Positions 36,644 through 45,842 of a stretch of DNA of 64,000 nucleotides are shown here, piece by piece. The translations under genes and the position numbers were made by a program. Origin of the DNA: Betaproteobacteria bacterium MOLA814 (lineage in GTDB: Bacteria > Pseudomonadota > Gammaproteobacteria > Burkholderiales > Burkholderiaceae_C); contig AYMW01000002.1 in assembly GCA_000496475.1 (NCBI GenBank), positions 715,801-779,800 of the forward strand, in the 5' to 3' direction. Each line of letters starts with the position of its first letter. Position 1 is the first letter of the stretch. The notes beneath the pieces were generated by a model. That model ran no database searches. It was not told the origin of the DNA and worked only from the letters and a program-made list of their open reading frames with translations.

Positions 36644-37621
36644 TTATTTGGCTTTTTGGATAGCGTCGTAGTCAGCACGGGTGAAACCCATGGATTCCAG
36701 TGGCACGTTTTTAAGCACCGCTAAACGAAAGCTTTCGCGATCGACGTTAACGACCTCTAGACCTCTTGAACGGAACACATCGGCCAACTTGGACTCACGC
36801 TCTTTGATGATTGCTGTGCCTCTTGCCGCAGCTTCTTGAGTGACTTCTGTGAATATCTTCTTTTCATCGTCAGACAACGTGTTCCAGACATGCGGAGCAA
36901 TTTGGGTGATGACGCCGTCAACAATGTGGCCAGTCAACATAATTGCTTTTTGCACTTCATAGAACTTTTTTGCGTCAATGGTTGTCAACGGGTTCTCTTG
37001 TGCATCAACTGTGCCATTTTGAAGTGCTAGGTAAACTTCAGAAAACGCAATTGGCGTGGGGTTTGCACCACAAGCTTTAGGGGTCGCTGTGTAAGCCGGT
37101 ACGTCAGGTACTCTGATTTTCAACCCTTTCATGCCCGCACAATTTGTAAACGCTTTTTGCGCTGTTGTGTGGCGCGCACCGTAGTAGGTGTAGGCAGTCA
37201 TCTGAATACCAGTTTTTTTACGGTAGTCCTCAGCCATGCTTTGAAACACGGGACTTTTTGCGTAGGCCAACAAGTGATCGCCATCTCGGAAGATGAATGG
37301 GTAGTAAGCGATACCAAGTCGGGGGTAACTGCGCGCCGCGAAGGAAGCGCCACTGATGATCATGTCAACAGTACCCAGAGTCATGCCTTGGTTGATATCC
37401 GTCTCTTTGCCAAGTGATGAGGCGGGAAACACCTGGATTTCAAATTTTCCATTGGTGCGTTTTTTAATCTCTTCGGCTGCCCACACAGATTCGGTATGGA
37501 ACGGCTCTGTTGTTTCATAGACGTGCGCCCATTTCAACTTGGTCTGCGCAAATGCCGATGCCGTACTTAAGCCTAGAACAGCTGCCGCAACGATTAATTT
37601 AACTGTATTTCTTGTCTTCAC
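36644..37621 (-). CDS. dctP: TRAP transporter solute-binding protein (DctP family)
   Basis: A 325-residue periplasmic binding protein. A clear signal peptide ends at ASAFAQ (cleavage near residue 25). LKWAHVYETTEPFHT, GKFEIQVFPASSLG and LKIRVPD with the conserved carboxylate-binding Arg, then SEVYLALQNGTVDAQENPL, are DctP hallmarks. It delivers an acid sugar, probably a hexuronate such as glucuronate or galacturonate, to DctQM. It follows the GntR regulator by 48 bp, including a Shine-Dalgarno GGAG. Confidence 0.93.
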   Translation of the reverse strand: MKTRNTVKLIVAAAVLGLSTASAFAQTKLKWAHVYETTEPFHTESVWAAEEIKKRTNGKFEIQVFPASSLGKETDINQGMTLGTVDMIISGASFAARSYPRLGIAYYPFIFRDGDHLLAYAKSPVFQSMAEDYRKKTGIQMTAYTYYGARHTTAQKAFTNCAGMKGLKIRVPDVPAYTATPKACGANPTPIAFSEVYLALQNGTVDAQENPLTTIDAKKFYEVQKAIMLTGHIVDGVITQIAPHVWNTLSDDEKKIFTEVTQEAAARGTAIIKERESKLADVFRSRGLEVVNVDRESFRLAVLKNVPLESMGFTRADYDAIQKAK

Positions 37622-37669
37622 TTCAGTCTCCTTTTATAAACCCAGGTTGGGTTTTGATTAAACAGCGCT

Positions 37670-38395
37670 TCACGCTGGGGGTAGCTTCCAGCTTGCGCTG
37701 TAGCGTTTGGTGGCGTTGCGCAAATGCACCAGCATTGCGCGACGAGCTGCTTTAGAGTCATGCACTTCAATCGCATGCAACACAGCCTCATGTTCTTGAA
37801 TCGCCTTGTTCCACGAATCTGGATGTTCAAAATAATCACCTAGACGCTCAAACAGCTCACCGTCTCGGGCGGCCCAGGCTTGCTGAACCATGAATATCAA
37901 CACGTCGTTGCCGCAAGCTCTCGCAATAGCAAGGTGAAAAGCCTCATCACCCTCGCGGGTTAAAAGCCCTTTTGCGCTCGCTTCGCGCATGAGCTTAAGA
38001 CCTTTGTGCATGTCTGAAATTTCAGATTTACGCGCATTTTTAGCTGCTAGCGATGCAATTTCAACTTCAATGATTTCTCTGGCGTACATCACCTCTAAAG
38101 GACCCCAGGTCAACGGTATGTCTCTCGTATTGTTTGGCCCTATCGCGTCTGACTGCATGGGTCGTGGCGTAATGGAGCGCACGTAAATGCCCGAGCCCGT
38201 GCGCACTTCAATCAGGCCCTCAACCTCAAGGGCAATCAAAGCTTCACGCAATGACGGGCGACTCACGCCCAAATGTTTTGCAAGATCACGCTCTGGAGGC
38301 AACTTTGAACCTATGGGCCAAACACCACGCAACATATCACCGCGAAGCTCTTCAGCAATGCGGCGGTACATACGTTGGGGTTCAATAACTTGCAT
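37670..38395 (-). CDS. FadR/FCD-type GntR transcriptional regulator of the uronate operon
   Basis: A 241-residue regulator. The N-terminal winged helix (KLPPERDLAKHLGVSRPSLREALIALE) is followed by an FCD ligand domain (EIASLAAKNARKSEI, DEAFHLAIARACGND, EHEAVLHAIEVHDSKAARRAM), with the metal-binding Asp and His residues present. It resembles ExuR/UxuR. It heads the nine-gene minus-strand operon and faces the SDR-kdgK pair; a UxuR-like operator lies between, so it probably represses both sides until a uronate intermediate binds. Confidence 0.88.
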   Translation of the reverse strand: MQVIEPQRMYRRIAEELRGDMLRGVWPIGSKLPPERDLAKHLGVSRPSLREALIALEVEGLIEVRTGSGIYVRSITPRPMQSDAIGPNNTRDIPLTWGPLEVMYAREIIEVEIASLAAKNARKSEISDMHKGLKLMREASAKGLLTREGDEAFHLAIARACGNDVLIFMVQQAWAARDGELFERLGDYFEHPDSWNKAIQEHEAVLHAIEVHDSKAARRAMLVHLRNATKRYSASWKLPPA

Positions 38396-38423
38396 AGAAA
38401 AGGCTTTAGATGGGGAAAACGTT

Positions 38424-38476
38424 AATTGGTAAATTGGTCAGACCAGATGAGAATGATGATGTCATCTAGACATGAC
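38424..38476. promoter_or_regulatory. UxuR/ExuR-like operator pair in the divergent promoter region
   Basis: AAATTGGTCAGACCAGAT (38431-38448) contains the palindrome TGGTC-A-GACCA and is close to the E. coli UxuR/ExuR box AAATTGGTATACCAATTT. A further half-site AATTGGTA precedes it. A second palindrome, GTCATCTAGACATGAC, lies at 38461-38476. Confidence 0.6.
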
Positions 38477-38532
38477 CACTGTCAATGCAAAAACATCAGC
38501 ATTTACCCGCATAACGCCAACAGGAAATCACC

Positions 38533-39279
38533 ATGCGCCTCATTGGAAAAACCATACTCATCACAGCAGCAGGGCAAGGTATCGGCCGTGCATCCACACT
38601 TGCCATGGCCAAGGAAGGCGCGGTGGTGTGGGCAACCGATATCAATGCAGACTTACTAGACAGCTACAAGGGCTTAGCCAATATTCACACCCAAACATTG
38701 GACGTGACAGACAAAGCCAATATAAACAACGTTGTTAACGACATGCCAGCCATTGATGGCTTGTTCAACTGCGCCGGAATTGTGCATGCAGGCTCGATCA
38801 TCGAAGCAACAGATACCCAGTGGGATGTTGGGTTTAACTTGAATGTACGAGCCCAGTTTTGGATGATACAAGCCGCACTGTCTAAGCTGCAAGACAGCGC
38901 GCAACAACGCGGCGGCGCCAGCATCATCAATATGGCCAGCGTTTGCAGCAGCATCAAAGGCTTGCCCAACCGCTTTATTTATGGCGCAACCAAAGCCGCC
39001 GTAATTGGTCTGACCAAAAGTGTTGCGGCTGATTACGTTGCCCAAGGTATCCGGTGCAATGCGGTTTGCCCCGGCACCGTGGACACCCCTTCGTTACACG
39101 AACGCATCAACTCTCAGGCAGATCCGGTATTGGCACGCCAACAGTTTATTGCCCGCCAGCCAATGGGACGTTTGGCACAAGCCGAAGAAATTGCCCCATT
39201 GGTTGTGTTTTTAGCCAGCGATGAGTCTGCCTTTGTAACCGGTCAGGCCTACACAATCGATGGCGGTATTGCTATCTGA
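38533..39279 (+). CDS. Short-chain dehydrogenase, BDH2-like sugar-acid branch
   Basis: A 248-residue SDR. ITAAGQGIGRAS is the cofactor loop; the replacement of TGG by TAA is typical of the BDH2/2-keto-3-deoxy-L-fuconate dehydrogenase group. NCAG, Ser in MASVCSS, and YGATKAAV (Tyr, Lys) complete the active site. Asp in ATDIN at the end of the second strand suggests NAD preference. AGGAA stands before the start. Paired with a KDG kinase gene and opposite the uronate operon, it may oxidise a 2-keto-3-deoxy acid or another sugar acid. Confidence 0.8.
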   Translation: MRLIGKTILITAAGQGIGRASTLAMAKEGAVVWATDINADLLDSYKGLANIHTQTLDVTDKANINNVVNDMPAIDGLFNCAGIVHAGSIIEATDTQWDVGFNLNVRAQFWMIQAALSKLQDSAQQRGGASIINMASVCSSIKGLPNRFIYGATKAAVIGLTKSVAADYVAQGIRCNAVCPGTVDTPSLHERINSQADPVLARQQFIARQPMGRLAQAEEIAPLVVFLASDESAFVTGQAYTIDGGIAI

Positions 39280-39300
39280 CCATCAGCAGCACAACCGTCC

Positions 39301-40203
39301 ATGAAACAACTAATAGCTTTAGGCGAATGCATGTTGGAGTTGTCGCAAGCTGACAGTGAGCTGTGGCAGCTTGGCGTCGCAGGAGACACGCTCAACACTG
39401 CTTGGTATGCGAGGCGATTGCTCAGTCAATCGCAGTGGCGGGTGGCTTACGGCACGCGAATAGGCACCGATAGGTTCTCACAGCGCATTGACGACTTTAT
39501 TGCCAATGCGGGCATCGAGACCACTTGGATTCAACGCGATACAAAGCGAACAGCAGGCCTCTATGCCATCAATTTAGACGGGGGTGAGCGAAGCTTTTCT
39601 TATTGGCGCAGCCAATCAGCTGCGCGTCACTTTGCAGATGACCCCGTTTGGCTTGCGCGCGCATTACATGCTTCAGACCTGATTTACTTGAGCGGTATTA
39701 CTTTGGCCATTTTGACGCCCCAGGCACAAGACAACCTGCTAGCGGCCCTCGCGTTGGCGCGACAAAGGGGACAAACCATAGCATTCGACCCCAACATACG
39801 AGCCAGCTTGTGGTCTAGCAGCACCCATATGCGTGAGGTCATCATGCGCGCCGCTAGCGTCAGCCACTGGGTACTGCCTAGCTTTGACGATGAGCAGGCG
39901 TTCTTTGGCGACAGCAGCTTATCAGCCTGCGCCTCTCGCTACTTGGCAGCGGGGGCCGTTGACGTGGTGGTGAAAAATGCCGGGCTGGCGATGGGCATTG
40001 CATCTAGCGCTGGTTTCACAGAATTTGACTGCGGACAGCGTATACAACCAGTAGACTCCACAGCTGCAGGGGACTCTTTCAATGCCGCCTATATTGCGGC
40101 TAGATTGCAAGGCCATAGTGTCCTAGAAGCGGCCCAGGTCGGCCATGCGCTGGCGGCTCGCGTGATAGGCGCACACGGCGCTTTGGTTGACTTGGCGCAT
40201 TAG
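39301..40203 (+). CDS. kdgK: 2-keto-3-deoxygluconate kinase (PfkB family)
   Basis: A 300-residue ribokinase-fold enzyme: LGECMLELS, the second-glycine motif region VAGDTLNTAWYARRL, FDPNIRASLW and the ATP/catalytic motif DSTAAGDSFNAAYIA. The GDTLN and DTAAGD forms are those of KDG kinases. It phosphorylates KDG, the shared product of ManD and UxaA, to KDPG. It lies 21 bp after the SDR gene. The aldolase Eda that would follow is outside the window. Confidence 0.88.
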   Translation: MKQLIALGECMLELSQADSELWQLGVAGDTLNTAWYARRLLSQSQWRVAYGTRIGTDRFSQRIDDFIANAGIETTWIQRDTKRTAGLYAINLDGGERSFSYWRSQSAARHFADDPVWLARALHASDLIYLSGITLAILTPQAQDNLLAALALARQRGQTIAFDPNIRASLWSSSTHMREVIMRAASVSHWVLPSFDDEQAFFGDSSLSACASRYLAAGAVDVVVKNAGLAMGIASSAGFTEFDCGQRIQPVDSTAAGDSFNAAYIAARLQGHSVLEAAQVGHALAARVIGAHGALVDLAH

Positions 40204-40523
40204 GTATCTGGTAGCCGAGTTGTCAGACGGCCCAACCCACATCAACACGCGTAACGCTGGTGGTATGTGAGATGGACAATGTCAAATAAGCACACCACTT
40301 CAAAAGGCAGTCTTTTATAAACTTGATTGGAAGGCGTTTTAAATAGATGGCCCGTCAACATCATGGCTATTTTTTTGTTCATCCTATAATAATATGAAAT
40401 GAAAAAAACAGCAGGCTTGTATTGTTGGCAAGCAGCACGCTCCACATCGTCCTGTGGTGATGCTGAAATTTAGGTTCACAACAACTGCCGCGCAACAACA
40501 CCTCACTGAAGGACAAGCTCATT
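40204..40523. other. Intergenic region between kdgK and the broken dehydrogenase gene
   Basis: About 320 bp with AT-rich patches and a TATAAT at 40385-40390, but no convincing -35 box, terminator, operator or gene. Confidence 0.45.
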
Positions 40524-41403
40524 GTGAAACTCGCATTTATCGGTCTTGAAGCCATGGGTTTGCCCTTGGCAAAACGCCTGCTGCTGGCTGGGCATACGGT
40601 GGCAGGTTCGATGTGAGCGAACGCAACAGAGCTGCATTCGAGGCTGAAGGTGTGCACTGGTGCGACAGCGCCACGGCTTGTGTGGCTGCAGTCGACTTGG
40701 TGTGGCTGATGGTGGTGTCTGGAGAGCACGCAGAGGACTTTTTATGTATGCGGAACATGCCGCCGCCATGCAGGCCAACACCATGTTGATTATGAGCCGC
40801 ACCCAATCGGCGTCACAAGCCGCCACTACCGGCAAACAGCTGAACGACTTAGGACTTAGAGCTTTAGACGCACCGGTATCCGGCGGCGTGGTGGGGGCAG
40901 AAGCTGGCACGCTGACCATCATGGTGGGCGGCTCTCAAGTGGACTTTGACGCCGCTCAAACAGCCCTGACCACCGTGGGTAGCAACTTGTTCCACATGGG
41001 TAGCGAATGCGGCATGGGTTCCACCATGAAAACAGTCAACCAATTGCTGTGTGGCGTACACATAGCCGCCGCCGCAGAGGCGACGCACGTTGCAGAAAAT
41101 GCCGGTCTGGATTTGGCGCAAGTGCATTCCATTTTGTCTGTATCGGCCGCCAACAGTTGGATGCTGGGCAACCGCGGTCCACGGATGCTGCAAGACGACC
41201 CAGCAGTGACCAGTGCGGTTGATATTTTTGTAAAAGACTTGAGCATCGTGGCGCAAGAAGCGCACAGAGCCAAGAGCGGCTTACCTTTGGCGGCGGCGGC
41301 TCTACAAATGTTTTTAGCGGCGCCGGGGCAAGGTCATGGCCTTGCAGACGACAGCCAGGTCATCCGCGCCTACCGCGGTCTTAATAGAGGAGCAGCAACA
41401 TGA
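40524..41403 (+). pseudogene. Frameshifted L-threonate dehydrogenase-like (3-hydroxyisobutyrate dehydrogenase family) gene
   Basis: Read across two frameshifts this gives a nearly full-length (about 293-residue) LtnD/HIBADH-family protein: LAFIGLEAMGLPLAKRLL (NAD loop), DAPVSGGVVGAEAGTL, MGSTMKTVNQLL (catalytic Lys) and the C-terminal helices. The frame breaks near 40609 (a GG where GGG would keep frame) and near 40740 (five T where six would). Both are one-base losses in short runs. LtnD converts L-threonate to 2-oxo-tetronate, the pathway of otnK-otnC. It is either a young pseudogene or a sequence error; the 3' end overlaps the next gene as ATGA. Confidence 0.75.
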
Positions 41404-42311
41404 ATGAATCAATCGGTTTTATCGGGGTGGGCTTTATGGGAGAAGGCATGGGTCACAACCTCTTAAAAAAAGGCTTTGCCCTGACCGTCATGGCGCACCG
41501 CAACCGCGAGCCAGTCGAGCGCTTGCTGACAGCTGGTGCCAGCGAGGCCAACAATGTCAAAGAGATGGCTCAAAACTGCAGCGTTATATTTCTATGTGTC
41601 ACTGGATCGCCGCAAGTTGAGGCAATCGTGTTGGGCACAGACGGCATCTTAGCCAACGCCAAGCCGGGTACAGTCATTATTGACTGCTCGACCTCAGACC
41701 CTGTGTCCACTGGCAAGCTAGATGCAGCGGCCAGGGCAGTTGGTATGCACTTGGTCGATGCACCTTTGGGCGGTACACCCAAAGAAGCCGCAACAGGCAA
41801 CTTGAGCGCCATGGTGGGCGCTGATGACGCAGTGTTTGAACGTGTGCAACCTATCATTGCCGCGTGGGCGGCCAACATCTCCCACTTGGGTAAGGTTGGC
41901 CTCGGTCACACCATGAAGCTGGTTAACAACTTTTTATCGATGGGATACGCCGCCTTGTACTCTGAGGCTTTGGTGCTGGCGCGCAAGGCTGGCCTGACTG
42001 TCGAACAGTTCCATGGCGTGATTGGCTCTGGGCGCATGCGTTGTGGCTTTTACGATACCTTCATGAAATGGAGTGTTGAAGGTGACCCCAATGCACACTT
42101 GTTTACAATTTCAAATGCCCACAAAGACATGCGCTACGCGTCAAACCTAGCCAACGACTTGGGTGTATCCGCACCGCTACAGTCACTGGTCCGAGCCAAC
42201 TACGCCAGCATGGACGCTGTTGGCCAAGGACAAAAAATGGTGCCCATGATGGCGGACTTTATAGCCAGCGCCAATGGCTTGCCTACGACTGAAGACAGGC
42301 TCAACAAATAA
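41400..42311 (+). CDS. NAD(P)-dependent 3-hydroxyacid dehydrogenase, tartronate-semialdehyde-reductase-like
   Basis: A 303-residue beta-hydroxyacid dehydrogenase: IGFIGVGFMGEGM (Rossmann loop), DCSTSDPVST, DAPLGGTPKEAATGNLSAMVGG-like substrate loop, and GHTMKLVNNFL with the catalytic Lys. The family includes tartronate semialdehyde reductase, 3-hydroxyisobutyrate and 4-hydroxybutyrate dehydrogenases. The role is probably in the same acid-sugar routes. It is coupled to the broken LtnD-like gene by ATGA, so translation of this gene could suffer if the upstream frameshifts are real. Confidence 0.85.
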   Translation: MNESIGFIGVGFMGEGMGHNLLKKGFALTVMAHRNREPVERLLTAGASEANNVKEMAQNCSVIFLCVTGSPQVEAIVLGTDGILANAKPGTVIIDCSTSDPVSTGKLDAAARAVGMHLVDAPLGGTPKEAATGNLSAMVGADDAVFERVQPIIAAWAANISHLGKVGLGHTMKLVNNFLSMGYAALYSEALVLARKAGLTVEQFHGVIGSGRMRCGFYDTFMKWSVEGDPNAHLFTISNAHKDMRYASNLANDLGVSAPLQSLVRANYASMDAVGQGQKMVPMMADFIASANGLPTTEDRLNK

Positions 42312-42368
42312 AACTGCTGCAAACGACATCCCGCATACCGACAAGCACTTAACCGACACCCCAACACC

Positions 42369-43319
42369 ATGAACCCCGTTCTTTTAGCTGCGACTCCCCT
42401 CAACCCGCTGTATCTGGCTGCTTTAGAGGGGCGATACACCGTGATAGGACCCATGTCACATGAGATGCTGGCGGTGCATGCAGACCGTGAGTGCATTGAA
42501 GTGATTGCTGCCGGTGGAGAATCAAAAGTGCCCCCGGCCATGATGGATGCGTTGCCCGCGCTGAAACTTATTTCTGTCATGGGTGTGGGCTACGACGGTG
42601 TCGATGTACCCCATGCGATCAGCCGTTCAGCCATGGTTACGCACACGCCCAATGTGCTCAACGACGATGTGGCCGACTTGGCTTTGGCGCTGATGCTTAA
42701 CATCACCCGCCGCCTGCCACAAGCAGATGCCTTCGTACGCCAAGGCTTGTGGGCCAAAGGGTCAATGCCACTTGCAACCAAGCTCTCAGGCCTGCGCTTG
42801 GGCATTGTGGGTATGGGGCGCATAGGCCAAGCCATTGCCACGCGGGCATTGGCGTTTGGCATGCCCATTGCCTACACCGCCAGAAGCAACAAGCCAGATT
42901 TACCTTATACATTTTTTGCATCTGTTAAAGAACTAGCCAGCCAAGTTGATGTGCTCACGCTCATCACACCCGGTGGGGCCAGCACCCACCACATGGTCAA
43001 CGCGGAGGTCTTGCAGGCGCTCGGACCCACTGGCTATCTGATCAATGTGGCACGTGGCTCAGTTGTTGATGAAGTTGCCTTGGTTCATGCGCTGTCTACC
43101 CATGTCATTGCTGGCGCGGGCTTGGATGTGTTCGAACACGAGCCGTACCCACATGCACAATTGCTTGCGCTTGACAATGTCATACTCACACCACACGTAG
43201 GCAGCGCCACAGACTCCACGCGTCAAGCCATGGCAGACTTAGCAGCGCTTAATATTGAGCGCTATTTTGCCAATGAGCCTGTTGAAACACCTGTACCCGA
43301 ATGCTCAAATCGAAAATAA
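42369..43319 (+). CDS. D-isomer 2-hydroxyacid dehydrogenase (glyoxylate/hydroxypyruvate reductase type)
   Basis: A 316-residue NAD(P)-dependent enzyme. GIVGMGRIGQAI is the cofactor loop. Arg (NVARGSVVDE), Glu (DVFEHEPYP) and His (TPHVGSAT) form the catalytic triad. YTARSNK suggests NADPH preference. The enzyme reduces 2-oxo acids such as glyoxylate, hydroxypyruvate or 2-keto sugar acids; the exact substrate is open. The next gene, a GntR regulator, begins 19 bp before its stop. Confidence 0.88.
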   Translation: MNPVLLAATPLNPLYLAALEGRYTVIGPMSHEMLAVHADRECIEVIAAGGESKVPPAMMDALPALKLISVMGVGYDGVDVPHAISRSAMVTHTPNVLNDDVADLALALMLNITRRLPQADAFVRQGLWAKGSMPLATKLSGLRLGIVGMGRIGQAIATRALAFGMPIAYTARSNKPDLPYTFFASVKELASQVDVLTLITPGGASTHHMVNAEVLQALGPTGYLINVARGSVVDEVALVHALSTHVIAGAGLDVFEHEPYPHAQLLALDNVILTPHVGSATDSTRQAMADLAALNIERYFANEPVETPVPECSNRK

Positions 43320-44062
43320 AAAATATCCACGGCGGTACCTTAGACGTCTTGGGTTTGGCTATTATTTGTGGCGATTACCCGCCAGGCTCAAAGCTGCCAC
43401 CAGAACAAAAGCTGTGCGATGAGCTTGGCGTTTCCAGAACCATCTTGCGCGAAGTAGTTAAGTCATTGGTGGCAAAAGGTCTGATCAGTACAGGCCCAAA
43501 GATTGGCACGTTGGTGCTACCCAGAGAACACTGGAACTGGTTTGACGCCCAAGTCGTTGGCTGGCAATCGAGCATAGGTTTTGATCCAAAGGTGCTGGAC
43601 GATTTGCAAGAGCTTCGCGCTATTATTGAACCTGAAGCGGTGCGCTTGGCTGCTGTTCGAGCAACCGATGAAGAGATTGAGGCGCTGGCGACAGCGTACC
43701 GGGGTATGGAAAATGCCGTCATGCGCAACTCAGATGACGACTACATCACCCATGACTACGACTTTCACTTGGGACTGCTGCGTGCAAGCCACAACAGCAT
43801 GTTTTTACAAATGGGCATAGCTTTGGGAGCCATGTTGCGCGAGGCTTTTTTGATCACCACACGCACGCCTGACAAGGGTATTTCCCGCTCCTTACCCTAT
43901 CACCTAAAAATAGTTGAGATGATTCAAGCGCGCGATGCAGACGGGGCTTATGCGAGCTCACGACACCAAATATTCTTAGCACAACGCGACGTACATGATG
44001 TTTTAATAGGCTTGCAAAACAGCCCACCCTCAGACACCAAACGCCTGAAACGCACACGCTGA
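43301..44062 (+). CDS. Second FCD-type GntR regulator
   Basis: A 253-residue regulator: winged helix (KLPPEQKLCDELGVSRTILREVVKSL) and FCD domain (EPEAVRLAAVRATDEEI, HDYDFHLGLLRASHN, HLKIVEMIQARDADGAYASS). The start overlaps the hydroxyacid dehydrogenase gene by 19 bp, so the two are coupled. It likely controls the dehydrogenase block (40.5-45 kb) in response to a sugar acid. It belongs to the DgoR/GalR-like FCD cluster by general look; the ligand is unknown. Confidence 0.87.
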   Translation: MLKSKIKNIHGGTLDVLGLAIICGDYPPGSKLPPEQKLCDELGVSRTILREVVKSLVAKGLISTGPKIGTLVLPREHWNWFDAQVVGWQSSIGFDPKVLDDLQELRAIIEPEAVRLAAVRATDEEIEALATAYRGMENAVMRNSDDDYITHDYDFHLGLLRASHNSMFLQMGIALGAMLREAFLITTRTPDKGISRSLPYHLKIVEMIQARDADGAYASSRHQIFLAQRDVHDVLIGLQNSPPSDTKRLKRTR

Positions 44063-44076
44063 ACAGGCAATCAACT

Positions 44077-44979
44077 GTGCTGCAAACATCTTTTTGGCGT
44101 GACGACTCGTATGCCAATCGCCGCATGGGGGTTGTACTCTTGTCGCTGTCTGTGTTGTCTTTCTCCACTTTGGACAGCTCAGTCAAGTGGCTCATACAGC
44201 TGCAAACATTGCCATTGCTCGAGTTGATCTGGTTGCGGTTTCTTAGCCAAGCCATCGTAAGCGGCGTTATTTTTGCGCCCCATTACAAGATGGAACTTTT
44301 AAAAATTAACAAAATAAAATTACAAGTTGTACGCGCCATCATGTTGGGGACGATGACCTCCATCAATTTTTGGTCGCTTCAGTATTTACAGTTAACAGAA
44401 ACTGCATCCATCTTATTTTCCTCACCTCTCATAGTTGCAGTCATCAGCCATTGGTGGCTTAAACAACCTTTGCGATTAGGCCAATGGGCAGCCATCATGA
44501 TTGGATTTATTGGGGTACTGATTGTGGTCAGGCCCACATCCAATGTCATACACCCCGCCATATTTTTGATGCTCGTTAACGCTGTCATTTTTGCAGTGTT
44601 CACCCTGCTAACGCGTCATCTTGCCCAGCATGAAAACCCAGCAGCCATGCAGTGGTACTCATCTTTGGGGCCAGTTATTATTTTTGCACCATGGGTCTTG
44701 CCCGACTTTGTCATGCCAAGCCATCTGATTGAATGGCTGCTAGTGCTCGCTACTGGGGTATCCGGTGGTGTAGGCCACTACCTATGGGCGGGTGCCCACC
44801 AATACGCCAGCTCTGCAACGCTTGCGCCCTTTGGCTACCAGCAATTGATCTACATGGCCTTTTGGGGTTGGCTGCTATTTGATGACATTCCACCACTTGC
44901 GGTGTTTGTGGGGGGTTCTGTGATTGTGGCAAGCGGCTTGTACCTGCTATGGGAGCAACGTAAGACACCACTCACGTGA
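44077..44979 (+). CDS. EamA/DMT superfamily inner-membrane transporter
   Basis: A 300-residue protein with ten hydrophobic helices arranged as two EamA repeats (VVLLSLSVLSFSTLDSSVKWL; FLMLVNAVIFAVFTLLTRHLA). The RhaT/RarD-like family exports or imports small metabolites. It follows the GntR regulator by 14 bp and ends the plus-strand block, so it may move a substrate or product of these enzymes. Start MLQTSFWRDD was taken; Met at MGVVLLS is a fallback. Confidence 0.87.
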   Translation: MLQTSFWRDDSYANRRMGVVLLSLSVLSFSTLDSSVKWLIQLQTLPLLELIWLRFLSQAIVSGVIFAPHYKMELLKINKIKLQVVRAIMLGTMTSINFWSLQYLQLTETASILFSSPLIVAVISHWWLKQPLRLGQWAAIMIGFIGVLIVVRPTSNVIHPAIFLMLVNAVIFAVFTLLTRHLAQHENPAAMQWYSSLGPVIIFAPWVLPDFVMPSHLIEWLLVLATGVSGGVGHYLWAGAHQYASSATLAPFGYQQLIYMAFWGWLLFDDIPPLAVFVGGSVIVASGLYLLWEQRKTPLT

Positions 44980-45089
44980 GCGCTAGAGTCTTGTATGCAA
45001 AACAAACAATTGGCGCTTGCGTGTCAGACCCCAGTCAACGCGCATATACAACGCGCTGTGGGATCAGGTCACGCCAAGGCCGGCGCTGC

Positions 45090-45842
45090 TTAGTAAGTAC
45101 CGCGTCCGCCTGAAATATCAAATACCGCGCCGGTTGAAAATGAACAATCTTCGCTGGCTAGCCAGCAGGCCATTGCTGCAATTTCATCCACCTCTACAAA
45201 ACGCCCCATGGGAATTTTAGACAGCATGAAGTCGATGTGCTGTTGGGTCATAGAGGCAAAAATCGGCGTTTGTGCAGCCGCTGGCGTGATGGCATTCACC
45301 ATGATGCCTTTTTGAGCCAACTCTTTACCCAATGACTTGGTCAACGCAATAAGACCTGCTTTAGATGCACTGTAGTGGGAGGCATTTGGATTGCCCTCTT
45401 TGCCGGCAATTGAGGCAATATTCACAATACGACCATAGCCCGCCTCCATCATGGCAGGCACCAGTGCCTTGCAAACAAAATACGGGGCAACCAAATTTAC
45501 CTGTATCACCTCTTGCCAGACGTCGCTGTCAAGCTCCCAAGTTGGCGCATTGCCGCCAGTGATACCGGCGTTGTTTACCAAAATATCAACTTTCCCAAAC
45601 TGCTCGAGGGTTGCCTGTGCTGCAGCCTTCACGCTGGCTTCTTGAATCAGCTCAACCACGACGCCAGAAACAGCACCCTGAGACGACAAGCTTTGCTCGG
45701 CCTCGGTCAATGCCTGGGGATTGCGGTCCCACAAAACAACGCGGGCGCCGGAATTCAACATGCGCTGCGCAGTCGCGTAGCCAATGCCTTGCGCACCGCC
45801 AGTGATGACGGCCGTGCGTCCAGATAAATCAATATGGTTCAT
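45090..45842 (-). CDS. Short-chain dehydrogenase/reductase (FabG-like, sugar-acid cluster)
   Basis: A 250-residue SDR: TGGAQGIGYATA, WDRN, NNAGITGGNAPTWEL, IASIAGKEGNPNASHYSASKAG (Ser, Tyr, Lys) and ITPAAAQTPIF. The GITG and PAAAQT phrases recur in SDRs of sugar-acid operons that oxidise 2-keto-3-deoxy acids or 3-hydroxy groups. The start overlaps the denD stop as ATGA, and it is the last gene of the minus-strand operon beginning at 50.3 kb. Confidence 0.85.
   Translation of the reverse strand: MNHIDLSGRTAVITGGAQGIGYATAQRMLNSGARVVLWDRNPQALTEAEQSLSSQGAVSGVVVELIQEASVKAAAQATLEQFGKVDILVNNAGITGGNAPTWELDSDVWQEVIQVNLVAPYFVCKALVPAMMEAGYGRIVNIASIAGKEGNPNASHYSASKAGLIALTKSLGKELAQKGIMVNAITPAAAQTPIFASMTQQHIDFMLSKIPMGRFVEVDEIAAMACWLASEDCSFSTGAVFDISGGRGTY

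Noticed and set aside
40660..41403. Intact dehydrogenase gene starting at 40660
   Set aside because: The first 27 codons of that frame are not family-like; the true N-terminus with the NAD loop lies upstream in other frames.
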